From Sipunculus nudus (taxonomy: Eukaryota > Annelida > Sipuncula > Golfingiida > Sipunculidae): a stretch of DNA of 64,000 nucleotides. The stretch spans positions 38,212,676 through 38,276,675 of the forward strand of contig CM049311.1 of assembly GCA_026874595.1 (NCBI GenBank), written 5' to 3'. This document shows, piece after piece, positions 1-15,400 of this stretch. The position numbers and the translations under genes are program-made. The notes under the pieces are model-generated. The model did no database searches. It saw nothing but the letters and a program-made list of their open reading frames with translations, and had not been told where the DNA came from. How positions within the stretch are numbered: position 1 is the first letter of the stretch; each line of letters starts with the position of its first letter.

Positions 1-157
1 AGCTCATATCCATCTCAGAGGCATTATCTGAACTTTACTTAACAGGAATTGCCAACAGCTGATTCCTATGTACACAGAGTAAACCAGAAATCACAGAACC
101 TCTACAGATAAGGCAGGTGATAATTCAGCTTTAACCCTGAGCTGGTGAGCCACTTAC

Positions 158-409
158 CCTGCGCAGCTTCTTCGCCATCTTCCTGAGCGTTGGTTCGTCG
201 TATTTACACCGATGAAGCAGGTGATGATTGGCTGCTTTCCTCAGCTGCATCAACATGGACGACATCTTTGAGGCTGCAGTACCAGCTTTATCAGCCTCCT
301 CTAGATTGCTGGTAAACTGCTGCTTTAGACTGTCATACAGCTCCTGCTGGGGGAACGCCAGAGACACAAACTCCACTTTTTCTATTTTCTCTGGCATCTG
401 TTTTATTAC
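158..409 (-). CDS. SMARCAD1: SMARCAD1 exon 16, start of the second helicase lobe
   Basis: Encodes [15 protein letters not shown] and, near its end, [17 protein letters not shown]-type sequence matching human MMQLRKMANHPLLHR. The family PLLHR is HLLHR here. Acceptor CTCTTACAG, donor GTAAGT at 157. The next exon, with the arginine-finger motifs, is beyond the left edge. Confidence 0.92.
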
Positions 410-3400
410 CTGTAAGAGAAAAGAAATCATATGAAGATTCTAATCTGTTACAATGCTATATATTATATAACAATATCAATATATATACAATGATACAATG
501 AACTAACACCTAAATAATATATAATAATCTAATCTAATACTCACTGTAATTCATGTATTAAAGGCTCTTCTGCTCTCAATTTACTGCATATAAAATGTAT
601 GCAGGACTGTATTGTAAGGGAGTAACTAAGGTCAGGCCAATCAAGGATTCAAATATCAAGTAATTGATATATATTTTTAATTTCTGTGATTTTACATTCA
701 TATAAGAATCTATATAATAATAGCGTAAGGCGATTTTTGTAATTTTCCGTATCTCCTCTGATACCACCGTACGGATTGCCGTGATTTTCGACATACATAT
801 GCTCCCGGTGTGTCCTAAGAGATTCCCCCCATTTTTATTTGCAATATTTGTGTATTACGTGCATAATTAATAATTTTAATATTTGCTCCCCCGCGGGCGC
901 CTCTTTTCTTTGTGTCTTCGGGCCCAAGTAACACAATGGGCATAGAGTGTGTGTTGGCAGAACAGAGTTTTACTCCGGTGGCCCTATCTGGGTTATTTGT
1001 ACATTTTGCGGTCACCGGCCTGAAATAATCCACTTCTCAAAAGGATGAAAGAATTGTTTGGTAGGCCTTCCTGAAACATGGGAATCGCACGAAGAGGGCT
1101 TATACCTGCGACCCCCTCACATGACCTGATATGCTTGAATGCACATGTATCACGTCCAGGGTGTTTGACAAAAGAGCGAGTCACATGCGACTAAAATTGT
1201 GTCCCGCGGTCATACAAACCAGTGTTTATCGCATTTGGTTTGTCGCACCCGTCTTTCATGTGCGTTCAAAGGAAGGCAACCATGAGGCAAAACATGACAC
1301 ATACAAGCGTCAAACAGGTGACAATAAGTCGTTTTGTCCTTTCATATTAAGATTTATGCCTGTAAACCTAAATGATATTTCATTAAAGTATAACAAATAA
1401 TTATGTTTTAATCAAATTAATGTGGGATAGGACACCCCCCCCCCCCCCACACACACACACACAAACAATTGTCCTGGCGATCATTCTTAACGCTTTATTT
1501 TGCTTCCACTTTGAATGTCACTATTTACTGCATCAGATTCATTGTTGCAATTTTTCAGTGATACATGGTAAGATGCATGTTGAGTGTCATAGACATGATG
1601 ATGCTTCCCTACAGTTATTCCCCTTCAATGAACTTTAATACTCAGATTTTGGTAATGGAAGTGAGGGCTTCCCCGATTTTATGCACATCATGAAGTGGAA
1701 TCCCCTGTGCGTTAAACGGATGCGTTCATCGCAAAAATCGAGCAGGATTCAAGGTCTGCGATAAACGCAGCTGATAATCGTTGCCGGAGGTATGTGTCAT
1801 GTGATATTGAAAATATAGTGTCAAAATGTTTACATGGATGCGATGAACGGATGCGATGAACGGATGCAAATAAAAGTTGGAATGTGTCACCACCTTTTTA
1901 TACGGTGCGATTTCGTCGCAAGAAAAATCAGAGGGCAACTTAAAATAGCGATGTTCAACATAATATATTTTCATATAAAAATGATTTTATTTATCATATC
2001 ACCTTCTCTGAAAAAAAATCTCCAACCAATACCTTGGCTTCAATAAAATTTTTTTTGCATAACACCATACATGTGTCTATATATTAATTGCGTAACATGA
2101 TTTGTGTGATTTTCCGTATCTCCTCTGATACCACCGTACATATTGCCGTGATTTTCGACATACATATGCTCTGGGTTTGTCCGAAGACATTCCATCATTC
2201 GTACCAGAACGTATTCGTCCAAGTCATCCTGACTCAGACACAAGGTCAACTCAAAGACAAAACACTTACACCAAATGTCGTCTTTAAAGAGATCTTATGA
2301 CGGTAACATTGTACAACCAAGACCTTCAACTATGAAAGACTGATTTTACATCAGAACTAACTGCTCGCCCAAAACCGTGAGTAGCACAGGTAATTGCTAG
2401 TGTTTGTATATTTCTGAAAGAATGCACTTTCATGCATGCTTCTTTTAAGTGCTGAAATTGACAAATATAACCTTAAAATTGTAAAACATCAAAATTGTGA
2501 TGTGATTACTTTAACCAAGAGAAACATATGGCAAATTTTGTGTAAAATATTAAATCCACAGCTCAGAAAAGCTATTTCATATATCTGTGTCTGTATTAAA
2601 AAAAGAAAGTAATAATTCTTGTTAAGCTGAAGCTGTCTTTATCATAAATTATATCTGTCCTGAACCAACATTTGTGAACACAAATATGAATATCTTTAGC
2701 CTGTGACCCTGAACTCTGACCTTCTAATCAAATATCCACTATAGTTTTGGTACAATATACTGTGCAAACTGAATGTACTTGTATCTTATCTTAATAATTG
2801 ATGTATTTGATTAAATACTGTAAAAATACAACAAAAACATATTCATATCTGTCATATGCTCCATGCATCTAGCCTTCTACTAAATTAAACTTCAAGTGTG
2901 TACCAATACTACCTAATTCCTAACAACTTTAGTGACAGCTTCCAGTGTTTCAGTTCCTTCTAAGTAATAGAGTTTTCTGTAGACTGTAGGGACAACATCA
3001 TGTAAGAACTCTGATATATTAATACCGGTAAACATTACTAGCACACGTAACCATTTATTTATTTTAGTTGAGCATTTGTATTTGATGCCTTTTATCTGTA
3101 TTTACTCACTTGTATTTGGTTGTTCTAACCCAGCATATTTGTATTTCTATTTGTATTTGACATTGTTCTAACCCAGCAAATTTGTATTTCTATTTGTATT
3201 TGACAAATTGCATTAGACCTAAACCCTGCATGTCATACTCCAGTAAACATACAAACCTCAGACTTAAGTCTCCTCAGGACAAAGGGTTTCATTATACTCT
3301 TGGCATGAGCGATAGTGTCTTCCTCGTATCCAGATCTCTTTCCTTCTGCTCGACCCTGAAAACACAGACCTCATGATCAAATCAACGTAGAATATTACTG

Positions 3401-6400
3401 TTTTTTCACAAACTGTGTTCTAAATTACTAATATCAACAATATATTAAACAAGATATTGAAATTATTTATTCTTAGTGAAACAATATCATGTAAACGACC
3501 ATGACAATGATATCTGGTATTTAATTAAGTTTGCAGCAGCAATACAGTGACATAAGTCCTTAAAATCTAATATCTGATAATCAGGGACATCTTTCCTGCA
3601 ACCACTATATATACTGTATTTCTTTTGTTTTAAAAGGCATTTCCAAATTAAACAGCATGCAGACTTTACCTAACTTACCGAGACTTTCGTGAACATGTCT
3701 TTGAGGTAGTCCTGTTTCCCATCAAACAAATCTGGCATGATGAAGTTAAGAAGTGACATCAGTTCCAGAAGGTTGTTCTGTAATGGTGTCCCTGTTAACA
3801 GTAATCTTCTGTGGGACTTGTAAATAAAAATTGAAATCTTATAATTAGCACTTAGTTAAACTGAATAGTGTATATATAATCAGGCTGGTTCATCCTACAC
3901 TAATGGGCAAACGCTTATGATTTAAAACCCAACACATCACCTAAAAAGGACATCTCTTAATAGTACAAAATCTCACCACTAGCAAGCACCAGTGACAGTG
4001 CTTACTACAATGCTGGGAGACAGAAGTACAACAGAAAAACAATCTAAGATACCTCCATTACACTTATGACCTGAGTGTCTGTGATTTGCTAAAAAAAACA
4101 TGATTTTTTTGTGACTGATCATGTTTCAAGATGGAGTCTGCAAAGCAGTATAAAAGAAAAAGCTAAAAAAAACATGTCTACTACAGTACCTTACATACAA
4201 TTTACACGTCTACTGCAGTACCTTGCATACAATTTGCAACTTTCTCTTTAGCTTTAAAACATATCATGCTTAAAACAAGAAATAACTGTTTAAAATAAAT
4301 TAGCCTACTTCTGAATACGTATAAATTTTTCATTTGATTTAACAGATATTTTACCAATAACTGAGTTCTCTGGCTTGTCTCAAGAAATGTACACTCAAGT
4401 CAATATACACATACAATACATATATGTCATAGAAAGATTATAATCTAGTAGGGTGGGAGTTCTACAAGTAGAAACTCCAAATGTGAACTCTGTTAGAAAC
4501 TATCATAATAAGGATATCTACTAACCTGCATCTAGTTAAAATCAATATCTCAATCTCTAATAGGAGCAATTAATATTGTTCTTTATCTACTGTTCCACAT
4601 TAAATGGAAATCCAAACAGTTGTGTTTACAAGTACAATTCATTAAAACAATTTATCACTTTTTAATTGAAACCTCTGACAGAGGGATGATTCCATCATGA
4701 TAAAATGTTCACAAATTAAATGTAAATTACACAACCAATTAGTAAATTTATTAATAGATAAAACTCATGTTAAAGCTTCAAACAACATTAGCTGATCAAA
4801 TGCTAGGAACTTACTGTCAAACTCTGGATTACAATGTAGATCTACAGGTAAGTGTCATGTAAGAATTTAACCACTCCAATAATGGACTTTGGATATAATC
4901 CACATCCATTTATTATGAATTACCTATATTTCATTAATTTGTGTACAAACTAAACTAGAAAAGGCAGGTGAATTGCTGGCTGTTATGCACTGTGAAATGC
5001 ACTAACAGCAGGGCCATTTCTCACCTTGATTTTCATTAGACTCTGATACCGCTGAGATGCCATGTTTTTCAACATATGTCCTTCATCATAAACTGCATAA
5101 TAGAACTTCAGTTTACGAAACATGGCTCGATCATCTTTGCTATTGGTTGCAATGTTGTAACTTAAAAAAAGATAAAAAAACAAAGGTTAAACTTAACTAG
5201 TTAATTAGTCAATTAAGTCATTATAAATGAACAGGAGATATGTGTATATCTCATATACATATCAAATCTTTACATATCACAGATTTCTGATTTAGAATTA
5301 ACAAACATGTGGTGCCATCTTCAGGCATTGACTTAAAATGACACATAACATCTTTTTTGCTCCTGACAAAATGCAAGCTGAATATATATATGGATATGTC
5401 ACTGTTACTTACATTGAAATTCTTTAAGAAATATTTTTTTTTCAAAAGTGAACAAACAATAAAACACAAGCTGTTCTAGCCACAACTTTTGTGCTTCCAC
5501 AGCAGATGTCAACATCTGAAGCTCATAAACAGAGAAAACAGCATTTAATGAATTTAGAGCATCAATATACAACTTAAGACTTTACAATATCTGATCTGGA
5601 TTTACACTCAAAGGTTCAAAACACAGAAAACTAACTTGTTAGACTAACAATTTTGCCTCTACAAGGAGGGCATGCATTCATCCCTGTTCGTGTGTGTATA
5701 TGTGTTTATATAGAGATGTAAGAATAGCCATAATGGTTCATTGTATAGAAAAAAGGGAACATGAATACACAGAAAAGCCAGTTCACTGCCAAAGTGTGTT
5801 TGGTTATAACATAACTCACATAATCATGAATGGAATTTCATAAAATGTTCAGGATAATTCGGTAAAGGGCCATTAAAGAAGCAATTAGATTTTTGAGTGG
5901 ATTCGGCCTGATTCAGATTCAGGAAAATCATAAATGAACATTTACCAGTGTAAAGTCACTTATGCACAAATGAACTTGGGAATATGTGCCAAATGAGTGA
6001 ATGAAAACATGGGTTGGGGAGCATCCCACCATAGGGACCCCGAAAGGGGGGAGGCTTGCATTCTAATTCTAGTCTAGTTGTTCTAAAGTCTCACTAATCT
6101 TTGGGGTAACCTGTGTGAATAGTTGCATGAATGTAGTGGTCAGTGATACCTTGTAACTACCACATGGAATTCATCCATATAGCCATCCATGATCTGACAC
6201 CTGATGTCCCGTCTTTCTTCTTGAGACCCATAATACAGCAGAACTTTAAGGTCCGGGCACCACTTGCGTAGCTCCTTTAACCAGTTATCTAAACAAAATT
6301 ATTGCACTAAATGGATCATTTGTTACACTCATGTTTGGAACTGAATATGACACAGGATATTACTTTCATATGTACTACAAAGGTACCAGAATGTACATCA

Positions 6401-9400
6401 TGAGTAATTAAAACACCTTGTTTGTTTCTGACTTGTATTTGTGTATTTGATGTAGTAGCTGTTATTGCTCAGCAAAGGAATAGTTTTTGTCAACCTTTCG
6501 AGGCCCATAACTTATTAAATAATTAAGCAGGAGCTCTGAAACTCCAAAGAGATAACAAGGACAGAAACCTGTCTTATTTAGCCATAAAACCCAAAGAAGC
6601 ATATCTTTCATGCGTATTTCTTACCACATTATGATGACTAAATAAATTGTGAAGCAGAAAAAAAGATGAAAGAGACTCAAATAAATTATTACCTGTGACT
6701 TGAACAACTTTAAATCATACAAATTAACATCACTTGCAAGAACATTTTTTTAATCAATAATTAAACAAAAATACAAGAATGTGTATTACTTATCCAAGAC
6801 TGAGTTTCTAATGGCATTCGCCATATTTAAGTGCCATGGAGTTTTTCAGGATCTCAGAACTTGTAAAGCCATCTATGCATTATTAAAAAAATTCTGAACT
6901 GTAACAATATAAGTGTTCTGAAAATCATATCAATATTTAACCATATCAGTGGTTTGTAACATAAGCAGCCACAATACTCTGAGTCCTAACCTCTGACCTA
7001 TTGATTTACATACCAATGGTTGATGTGGGTGTGACCACCAGATGGGGCCCCCTGTTGCCATGTTCCAACAAATATCCTAGCAATGCTACTGTCTGGATGG
7101 TCTTACCCAGTCCCTGAAAATAAAGGTAACATCAAAGCCAATCAGGGTGGAACAATGGAAAACTAATGAATATCCTAGGAGTTGTATACACAGTGTATTA
7201 GAGGCATATCTAATATCATCAGTATCTGTATGAAGAAATGAAGATAAAAGTAATAATTATGTTCATTCAACAAGGATATCTGGTGGCAAAACAGCTGAAC
7301 CAAAGTTTGCAAAGATCATTATGCAACTAGTGACTGTTCAACTTCCGCATATAAGCAACAAATCATCTTAGGTTACATGGTCTTCCCGTTTGTCAACATT
7401 GCTGTGTTTACTAACAGTTCATATAACCATCACAGCAGCATTATAAGAATTTTCCTCACAGGCAATACCTAGAGTACATATATATCAAACACAGGTTACA
7501 GTAAGCCAGAAGTCACATTCTATAGAAAACATAAGTGAATAGCTGACTTTAAATAACTATGACATGCCGTATCACAAATCTCTCACTGAGACTCACCATT
7601 TCATCAGCAAGAATTGAGTTAAGCTTCTGTTTGTGCATTAGAACCAGCCAGTTCAGCCCCACCATCTGATAGGGTTTCAGAGACAAGCTGAAAGCAAAAT
7701 CATCACTTGTGAAAAGGAACATCATCCCTGCAAAAAGTGTAAAGCTCAAAATAACAGCAAGTGCTCTAGAATTACTTTCTTGAGCAAAGTGAAACAAAAT
7801 CACAACATTAAATCTTAGCTGCAACTCAGACTAATTGAAATACCTGATACACACATGTGTAATATGTACATAGGACAAGACACAAAATAAATGGGTAGTC
7901 CATATTTCTTTATATGCAAATAAGGGCATATTAATTAAATACTGAACACTTGAAAATAGAAAAAAAAATGTTTATGTCCCATTCTTGTTCTTACTGGACT
8001 GAATCACAGAAGTGCTAGAGCTAAATTTGCTTTTGCTGTAACAGTAAAACAAAGCTTGATGCTTAGCTGAATTTGAAATACAATTACTGATATTATGACC
8101 CTGTGCAGTATATTTATTACACAACCTTGAAGAGGGACAGAATAAGTTCCAGAGTGCTCAGAATCATGCTTTTGCCATTAAAAAAAGTTAACATTGACTT
8201 TATTCAAGGTTTCAAAGAAGATTTTAGGGGGGCCTATCTAAATCTTAATTGAATTAGAAGTTTCCAGGGCCAATTATTAAGATTTGTGCCCGTCTGAGTT
8301 ATAGGGTTATCAATTCATTCTTTGACATAGCTTGCAAACTACTGGTCACAGTGACCTCATTTCAGCTTTCCAAAGATTTAACGCAGAATATAAATCATAG
8401 TGACATTTCTTTGGTTGTCCAACAAGACTTTACAAATGACCTCCCTTTCCATATTGTTTACAAGAAGATTCTTTAAGTGCCTGAATATAAATCTGATTAT
8501 CTTAAAAAAAACACTTCTCCATCAATGAGTTTTATAATTAAGCCTTCCTCCTAGGAAGGAAAGGCTTAAAGGGGCTTATGAGTTTATTTCTATATCCATA
8601 TTTAAACAAAATATGTTGTGGTGCAAAACCATCAATTTCATATTTTTTTCTTTTTCACTTGCTTCTGTTATTTTCTGTTTGTGCTTGATCTCCCATACAG
8701 CTGATTTTCAAAAGCTGAAATTTGGGCATACTATTAAACCTAGGTCAAAGATTTGCATCTGATATCTATTTTTTACTTCGTTCTTACTCATATGTCATAC
8801 AAGGAAGAGCCGATTCCCCATATTTGCTCAGTTGCAGGTAGGCAGTGGGGTTAGGCTTCCAGTGATTGCTGGACGATCAGATACATCATGCTCAAACAAT
8901 ACGTTTTATTTATTTCTCACTGAGCTCTCACCTGCTGTTCAGGTTACTGGGCTGTCTGGTTATCTGGACATCCGTCTTCTTCTTCGCTGATGAGGAACTC
9001 TCACTGTTTAGCGTGGTGCTGCTCATCAGCTGACCTACGACCTTCTCCATGACCTCTGATATTCGCTCACACTCCAACATCAACTTGCTGACAGCCTTCC
9101 TCAGTGACAGCAGCTCTGCCACTCCTGTGATGATACTCATCAACTTGGCTTCCATCAGCTTCTCAGCCTGCAGGATTGTCCACATCACACAATAATGGCG
9201 GGTAAAAAGGGCCTAGAGGCACAAATGGTCCCCCAACATGTATTTTACAAAAGAAGTGTGGCATCAGTGATACCAAAATATCCCCAATTTGATATTCTAT
9301 ACAAGGTTTCTAATATATTTAACTTTTTGAGCTTATTCAAAATAAATGAAAATTTTACCTTCTATATATGGATTTAGCCCACACCCTATTTCTTGTGACC

Positions 9401-12400
9401 AGCGAGGAAGCATTAGACATCAGTCTTGCAATCAAGCCAAGGTTGGCTCATAAGTGGCAAGTATATATTATTCTAGTAATAGATCTAATAGGACAGGGTG
9501 TCATGTGTAAACAAATGCATTTGCCATATATGGCATTGTTCCCAAAACTCTCGAATGAATGGGCCATATTCTGACTCAGAAATCAATTTTTCTTGTCAGC
9601 AGTCAATGGATTTAAATTACAAATTTCTCATTCCTAGATAGATTAAATGCTGTTTTGGGTATGAATTTGTTAATTTGTTAACATCCAACATCCAGATGGT
9701 CATAAGTATGACAGAAACAAGAAGGTGGCATGGCTGTTTAATTGTTGGCCATAATCTACTGAAGGACTTTGCGTGTCAAGTTTCAGCAATAATTTGCACA
9801 ACAGACACACAGTAAATCAAATTCAGAACTATGATTGGCTAAATATATCACATGGTATGGAAATCTAAGTGATAATATTACATATTTATGCATTTGAAAA
9901 TCTGAGGTGTTGGCTAGGGACTTGCCTGGTGCAGTAACAAAAAATGTTCAGAAAATCGGCTACAAATGGACTGCAGTGCCCCAAGAGGATTCTGATATAC
10001 CTACCATATCTTCCCAATCATCAAATGGACGGATAGCTTCCAGTTGGCTAGCTTTCTTTGTGGAGCAACCAGGCACAGCATCCAGCTCCTCTATTGTAGA
10101 TTCATTCAGGAATTTCAAGATGGTTAGATTCTCCTCTGAGGTATTACAGCTCTGCAAAGAAACAGCATGTATTGAAGTCCAGAGCAAAATGAAGATTTAA
10201 CCCTAAAGATGGTCAGTCACCAATAATCGATCTCATCTGAGAACATGGTAGGAACAATGTGTGTCAAACTTAATGAAAATATATTGAGTGGTTCAAAAGT
10301 TAGAGTGTTCACAAAGAAATTGTATTTTCTGCTGATTTGACTTTGAACATGAAGGTCAGGGTCACCAAATTTCGATCTCTCCTGAGATTTCAGTAGAAAC
10401 AATTTGTGTATCAAATTTCATAAAAAAATATTGAGTGGTTCAAAATTTATCTCATTCCCAAGAAATGACACAATTAGCACTGATTACAAGAATGGGAGGG
10501 GAGACATGAATATTAATTACCTCATCTTCTTCATCACTGCTCTCCTGTCCATTGTCTCCCTTTTCTGAATCAGACAATTCTATCACTTCCTGTACTGGCT
10601 TGGTCTTCTCTGAAACACACAGTTTTAAGTTTCTTATTTACACTCTGATAGCTATATAAAGTATTATGCAACTGGTTTCATGTCTTGTACATCGTTCATT
10701 TAGTCTGTAAGCTAACCTGTCTGTAACATTCTTTTAGGCCAATTTACTCCTTAGTAATATTTCTCACTCTGCATTTAAATGTAAAATTTATTTCATTGAA
10801 AAGGGCATTAAAATTACGTGTCAACTATCAGAAATTATCCAGGTTACTTCCATACAGATCAAGTGCACATGGCCATGGTAAAAATTCTTTTGCCACTAAA
10901 AGACAATTACTGTAAAATACATAATAGAAGTCGCATCCCTATTAGAAGTCACACACTGAATTTAGGGATAACACAAGGGGACAAAAAATGAGTCACAAGA
11001 GTTTCACAATTCTAACCAACAAATCATAACATTATATTTATACCACTCCAACTATTATACAGAATGCATATAAACTCACAAAATGTCTGTCTTGTAGAAA
11101 TTTTGTGAAAACAAGAAATAGGGCATTCCTAAAAAAAGGTTCTGCTTTTTTCCACAACATCTACATCACAAATTATCACTTTTATTAAGACCAACCTTTT
11201 TTTATTTCAGTAGCAGTCTTTTCATCCTCAGATAAATCAGCATACTCCATGGACTTCCTCTTCTTGGCTTGTTCACGCATCTGTTTAAAGGCTTTAATGC
11301 TCCCTACATTACTTGTCTGTGGTCCCATGCCTGATAAATAGGATAGGTATAATTTGACATTTTTGTCAAATAAAGCATTTTCTCAATTATTTATCACATT
11401 CTATTTGCAGTTGTGATGAATCCCTCCCCAGAAGGGGTAATCATAATAAGATATATATAAAATTTTAAAATTAACCATAATCACAATTTATAACATTTAT
11501 TTTAAAAAAAGTAACTTATTTTAATCAATTACTTTGCAAAGGTTAGTGCATTTGTGTCAGATCACAATAAATACTCCTAAATTTTCCTATGCTGGAATAT
11601 TTTCAATTATTATACACTTACATACTTTACATAAAGTTTTGAATAACCTCCATTTATATTAACAGTGTTTTGTTGGATTCTGTTTGTTTTTGTTTGGTTT
11701 CTTTCAGTGAGTGGATGTCATTTCCATCTCACCAGCCTTGGCCATCAGTAGGTCTTTGTCTGCCACACTAAGCTCTGCCACCGCAGCTTCTACATCACAC
11801 TTGTGGTCATCAAGGACAACCAACAAGACCTGAAGAAAAAAAAAAGACTCCTTCAGATGGCTAAAAATTCACATCAGAAAACAGTGGACCCTGCTTCTTG
11901 CAACCATCCTTTCTGCCAAAGCAAAATGGCTGGTAATTGCAGGTGGTCATAAACCAAAGCCATCAAAATTGGTCAAAATTTACCAGTGTACAACTTGTTA
12001 TTTCACCAGTCAGAAATTTGAGTAATAATCATAGTATTTATGCTAAATATAACTTTATGCTAAATTTAACTTTATGCTGAATTAAACTTTGAAAAAACTT
12101 ATGGATGGGTTCTCCAGGCTGTTTGTGGATGGTTTGCCCTGTGGCAAGGAAGAATCATGCCTGATTCTGATTGTCCCTTCATGTCAGAACCTACACTGGT
12201 TATGAAATTAACATGACTAGTGCAGACATATGGAGCACATATACTGGGATCATATATACAAAACAATATACAAAACTAACAAGCAAGTATTCAGTACAGA
12301 ATAAAATAATACAACAGCAAATTTGTTTATCTGGTTCTATATTTTGGCATAACCTGTTCAAGGAATATACAAAACTATCAAACAGGAACTTACACTGGTG

Positions 12401-15400
12401 TGTGTGTATGTATTGGAAGGGGGGGGTTCGATAAGTGAAGAGCATAAATTATTAGTCTTGGTGAAGGAGTCCATTGTGTTGATTCTGTCAGGTTTCCCCT
12501 TTATGTTTCTGTTTTAAGTTGGATACACAGCATTCTATAAAGAGCCCTCTAGTTAAATTTAGAAATCATGCTACAGCCACAAACCTCTATACATCCAGTA
12601 ACACTGATCTGAATATAGCATCCTACTATACAATTTGCAGATACAGGCTTGGTCATCTCAGTGTTCCTCCAGCTTCTACTCTACAAGCTCTCTCCACTGA
12701 TAAATTCTCACCCTGAGAATGTAGTCACAGTACTTCACTGTTGTATTTCTGTGCATTTATAAAACCCCCGAGTCCCTGACCTCACAAAATTTTCAAAACC
12801 ACTCAAGTGGCTGCCATATTGTGTACAAACTAAAATGTGTGTGTCAGGAGTCACATGCTGGAAATATGGGTATAATTCTTGTACAACTTTATGTAACATA
12901 TCACAAACCTCTTTTGGTATTTCCGGAAAAGCCCCGGAAAGGAATTCCATGTGAGAGTTGAGAGCTTCATCCTCTTTTGTTTTTTCATCTTCTGTATCTG
13001 GGTCATCCTGTCTTTTACCTTGACCTTTGGTTTGGCTGTTCTCCTGTGTGCTGGTCTCCTGGCTGTCATCAGACAACAGAGGTCGGGCTCGTTTTTTAGG
13101 AGGTTCCAGTATTTCTGATGAACTGCTCTCCTGACTTTCAAGCTTTATAATTCCTGATGAACTGGGTTTTGAACCTGCCATTAGTAAAACAATGCATTAT
13201 AGATGACAGCTATTTCTCATAAAACTTTTCTTTTCAAGTCATGTGCTGAAAGCTCAAGCATAATTCTGTCATATTTTTTACAATAATTTGTTTGTGTTGA
13301 TAACAGCAGTCAGAATTGGTTGAAAAATAATGTTTGATTATTGAAAGAAAACAACCAACCAATGATCAATTATTAATCCATAAATTGAAAAAAAAATGTA
13401 ATTGAATTAAATGATTGATAATTAATTGGTCATCTTATGTACCTTCTACATTAGTTTATATCATCGTTATATTTATACCTGTAATATTAACCTAGTATAT
13501 AAGTCTGACTTGTACACCACGCTGAAAGGTAAAGGTTATGGCCAAATTGCTGACACTTGTTCACTGCACAAGGTTCAGTGTCAACACTGTTCGCTACTTT
13601 TTGTCCCGTCTTTCTTATTTCTCTGAATGGATTTGAATACATTTTCTGGTTAACATGACTTCTTTGCATAAACATGCATAATAATTTGTGACAAATTATG
13701 CAAAAATGCATATCGACTAATCAATTATGAAAGAAAACAACTAATCATCAATTAATTAGCACACCACTAGCTGACACCTCCAGGAATTTAGTCATTGGAT
13801 GGATGAATGACAAATTTAAAAAGATATTTACAAAGTTTAACACTGATATGTGTTTACAAGGACTTTCATCAAATTCATTAAAAATATTAGTGAAAACACA
13901 AAGATTTACTTGTTCTTCTCAAGCATTCACTTGTTACCGAGTACCAACACATTTTGATATTGACTACCTGATGTGGAATACATTCTTTAATCATTTTTCC
14001 CACTGAGTTGAAGAGAATGGGGAAGAAAATGACTCTTCAGTTGTTGAACTTGTGTAGTGTTAATGTTAAGATATAAATCTAGAAATTATTTGACCTTTAT
14101 GTGCAATACTGTTTTCTCATGCGGTCTACCTAGATGAAAAACCACAAAAATTAAAAAATACAAATTTTATGACTCTCACACACCAAAAATTAACTCATCT
14201 GGCATACTACTTGCATTAAGTATTTTCATACACACCACTGGCACACACACATACAACTGACCTTTTTTGTGTCTACTCAGGTATTTGCCTTCCATGATCC
14301 AGTCGATTGCATTTTCAACGTTACCCGTTTCATTCAGAGCGTCAGTGAACAGCTGCTCTCTCATGTTAGGAAACATCGCCTTGAGTCTACGTTTTCCGAT
14401 CATCATCTCTCTGTCATCCATGGAGGATGTCTTACTTGTACTGAAAGATAACATAACTACATACACAGTGTTGTGAACCTCACTAAAACTACAAGTTTGC
14501 TGGTAACTGCAATATCTATAGTAGAATTGCTTTGTTTTTGCAGTAGCAAAAACAGATATATGTCTCCACCCATCTCCATTAAGACCCCTATCCCAAAATG
14601 GTCTCAACATAATTAAACTCTTTAAGGGTATGTTAACCTATTCCACATGTGTTTGTTGTGTGAATGGATGATTTCATCCAGATCCCAGACTTTGCCCTGA
14701 TTTGATTGGCTGGTACACATCATGTGACATCATGGACTGAATTTTATCAACAACTCAGATCTACTAATGCATGTTGTTTTCATTCTCTGCAGAAATTTTG
14801 GGACTGACAGTGGCAGACATACTGTGCTTTTACTGAGATCTAGAATTTTTAATCACAGGGGATTTCCCAGTGTGTGACATCACTGCCAAGTTGACAGTTC
14901 TCATTGATGTGCCAATAGTTATTGAACAAATCACACAACCTCATGTTTTTAGTGGAAAAATATATATAAAAAATGTTTTTCCTCCAGGAATTGGACTCTT
15001 TTTATGTAAAACCTATATTAATTTTTTTTCATAACCAATAATGTTATATGATAATATGGAATATGTTTGCTTGACCTTAAGGAAATGAATGTCTATGGCT
15101 GCATGAACCATATTTTTTAAAACTGTGGGGCAGGTTGAGTCACAAAGCCAGCCTTGTGAGCGTACCTGTCATGTTTAGCGTTTGCTGAGCTCCCGTTCAT
15201 GGTGGCGATGCCTTGCTCCTTGGAGAGCCACGGGGATGACGCTGCTGAATTCTGAGTCTGTGTGTCATCGTCTGATTCTGACTCGCTAATCCGTGGTCGC
15301 TTGTACTTCTTCATGCTTTTCTTGAACACTGGGCTTGGGCTACCTGCTGCTGATACTAAATCAGATTCTGAGGTTTCAGGGATACACTGTAAACCTGAAC

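Larger units (their letters stand above)
705..2190. repeat. Pair of ~125-bp direct repeats in a SMARCAD1 intron
   Basis: Bases 705-830 and 2067-2190 are near copies 1.36 kb apart, sharing ATTTTCCGTATCTCCTCTGA and GTGATTTTCGACATACATAT. Inside lies a G+C-richer stretch (850-1330) and an inverted repeat (1714-1867). This may be one mobile element with long direct ends, or two copies of one short element. No coding capacity was recognised. Confidence 0.6.

Noticed and set aside
9907-10200. 97-codon plus-strand frame
   Set aside because: It lies antisense to SMARCAD1 exon 8, whose splice sites and homology are clear.
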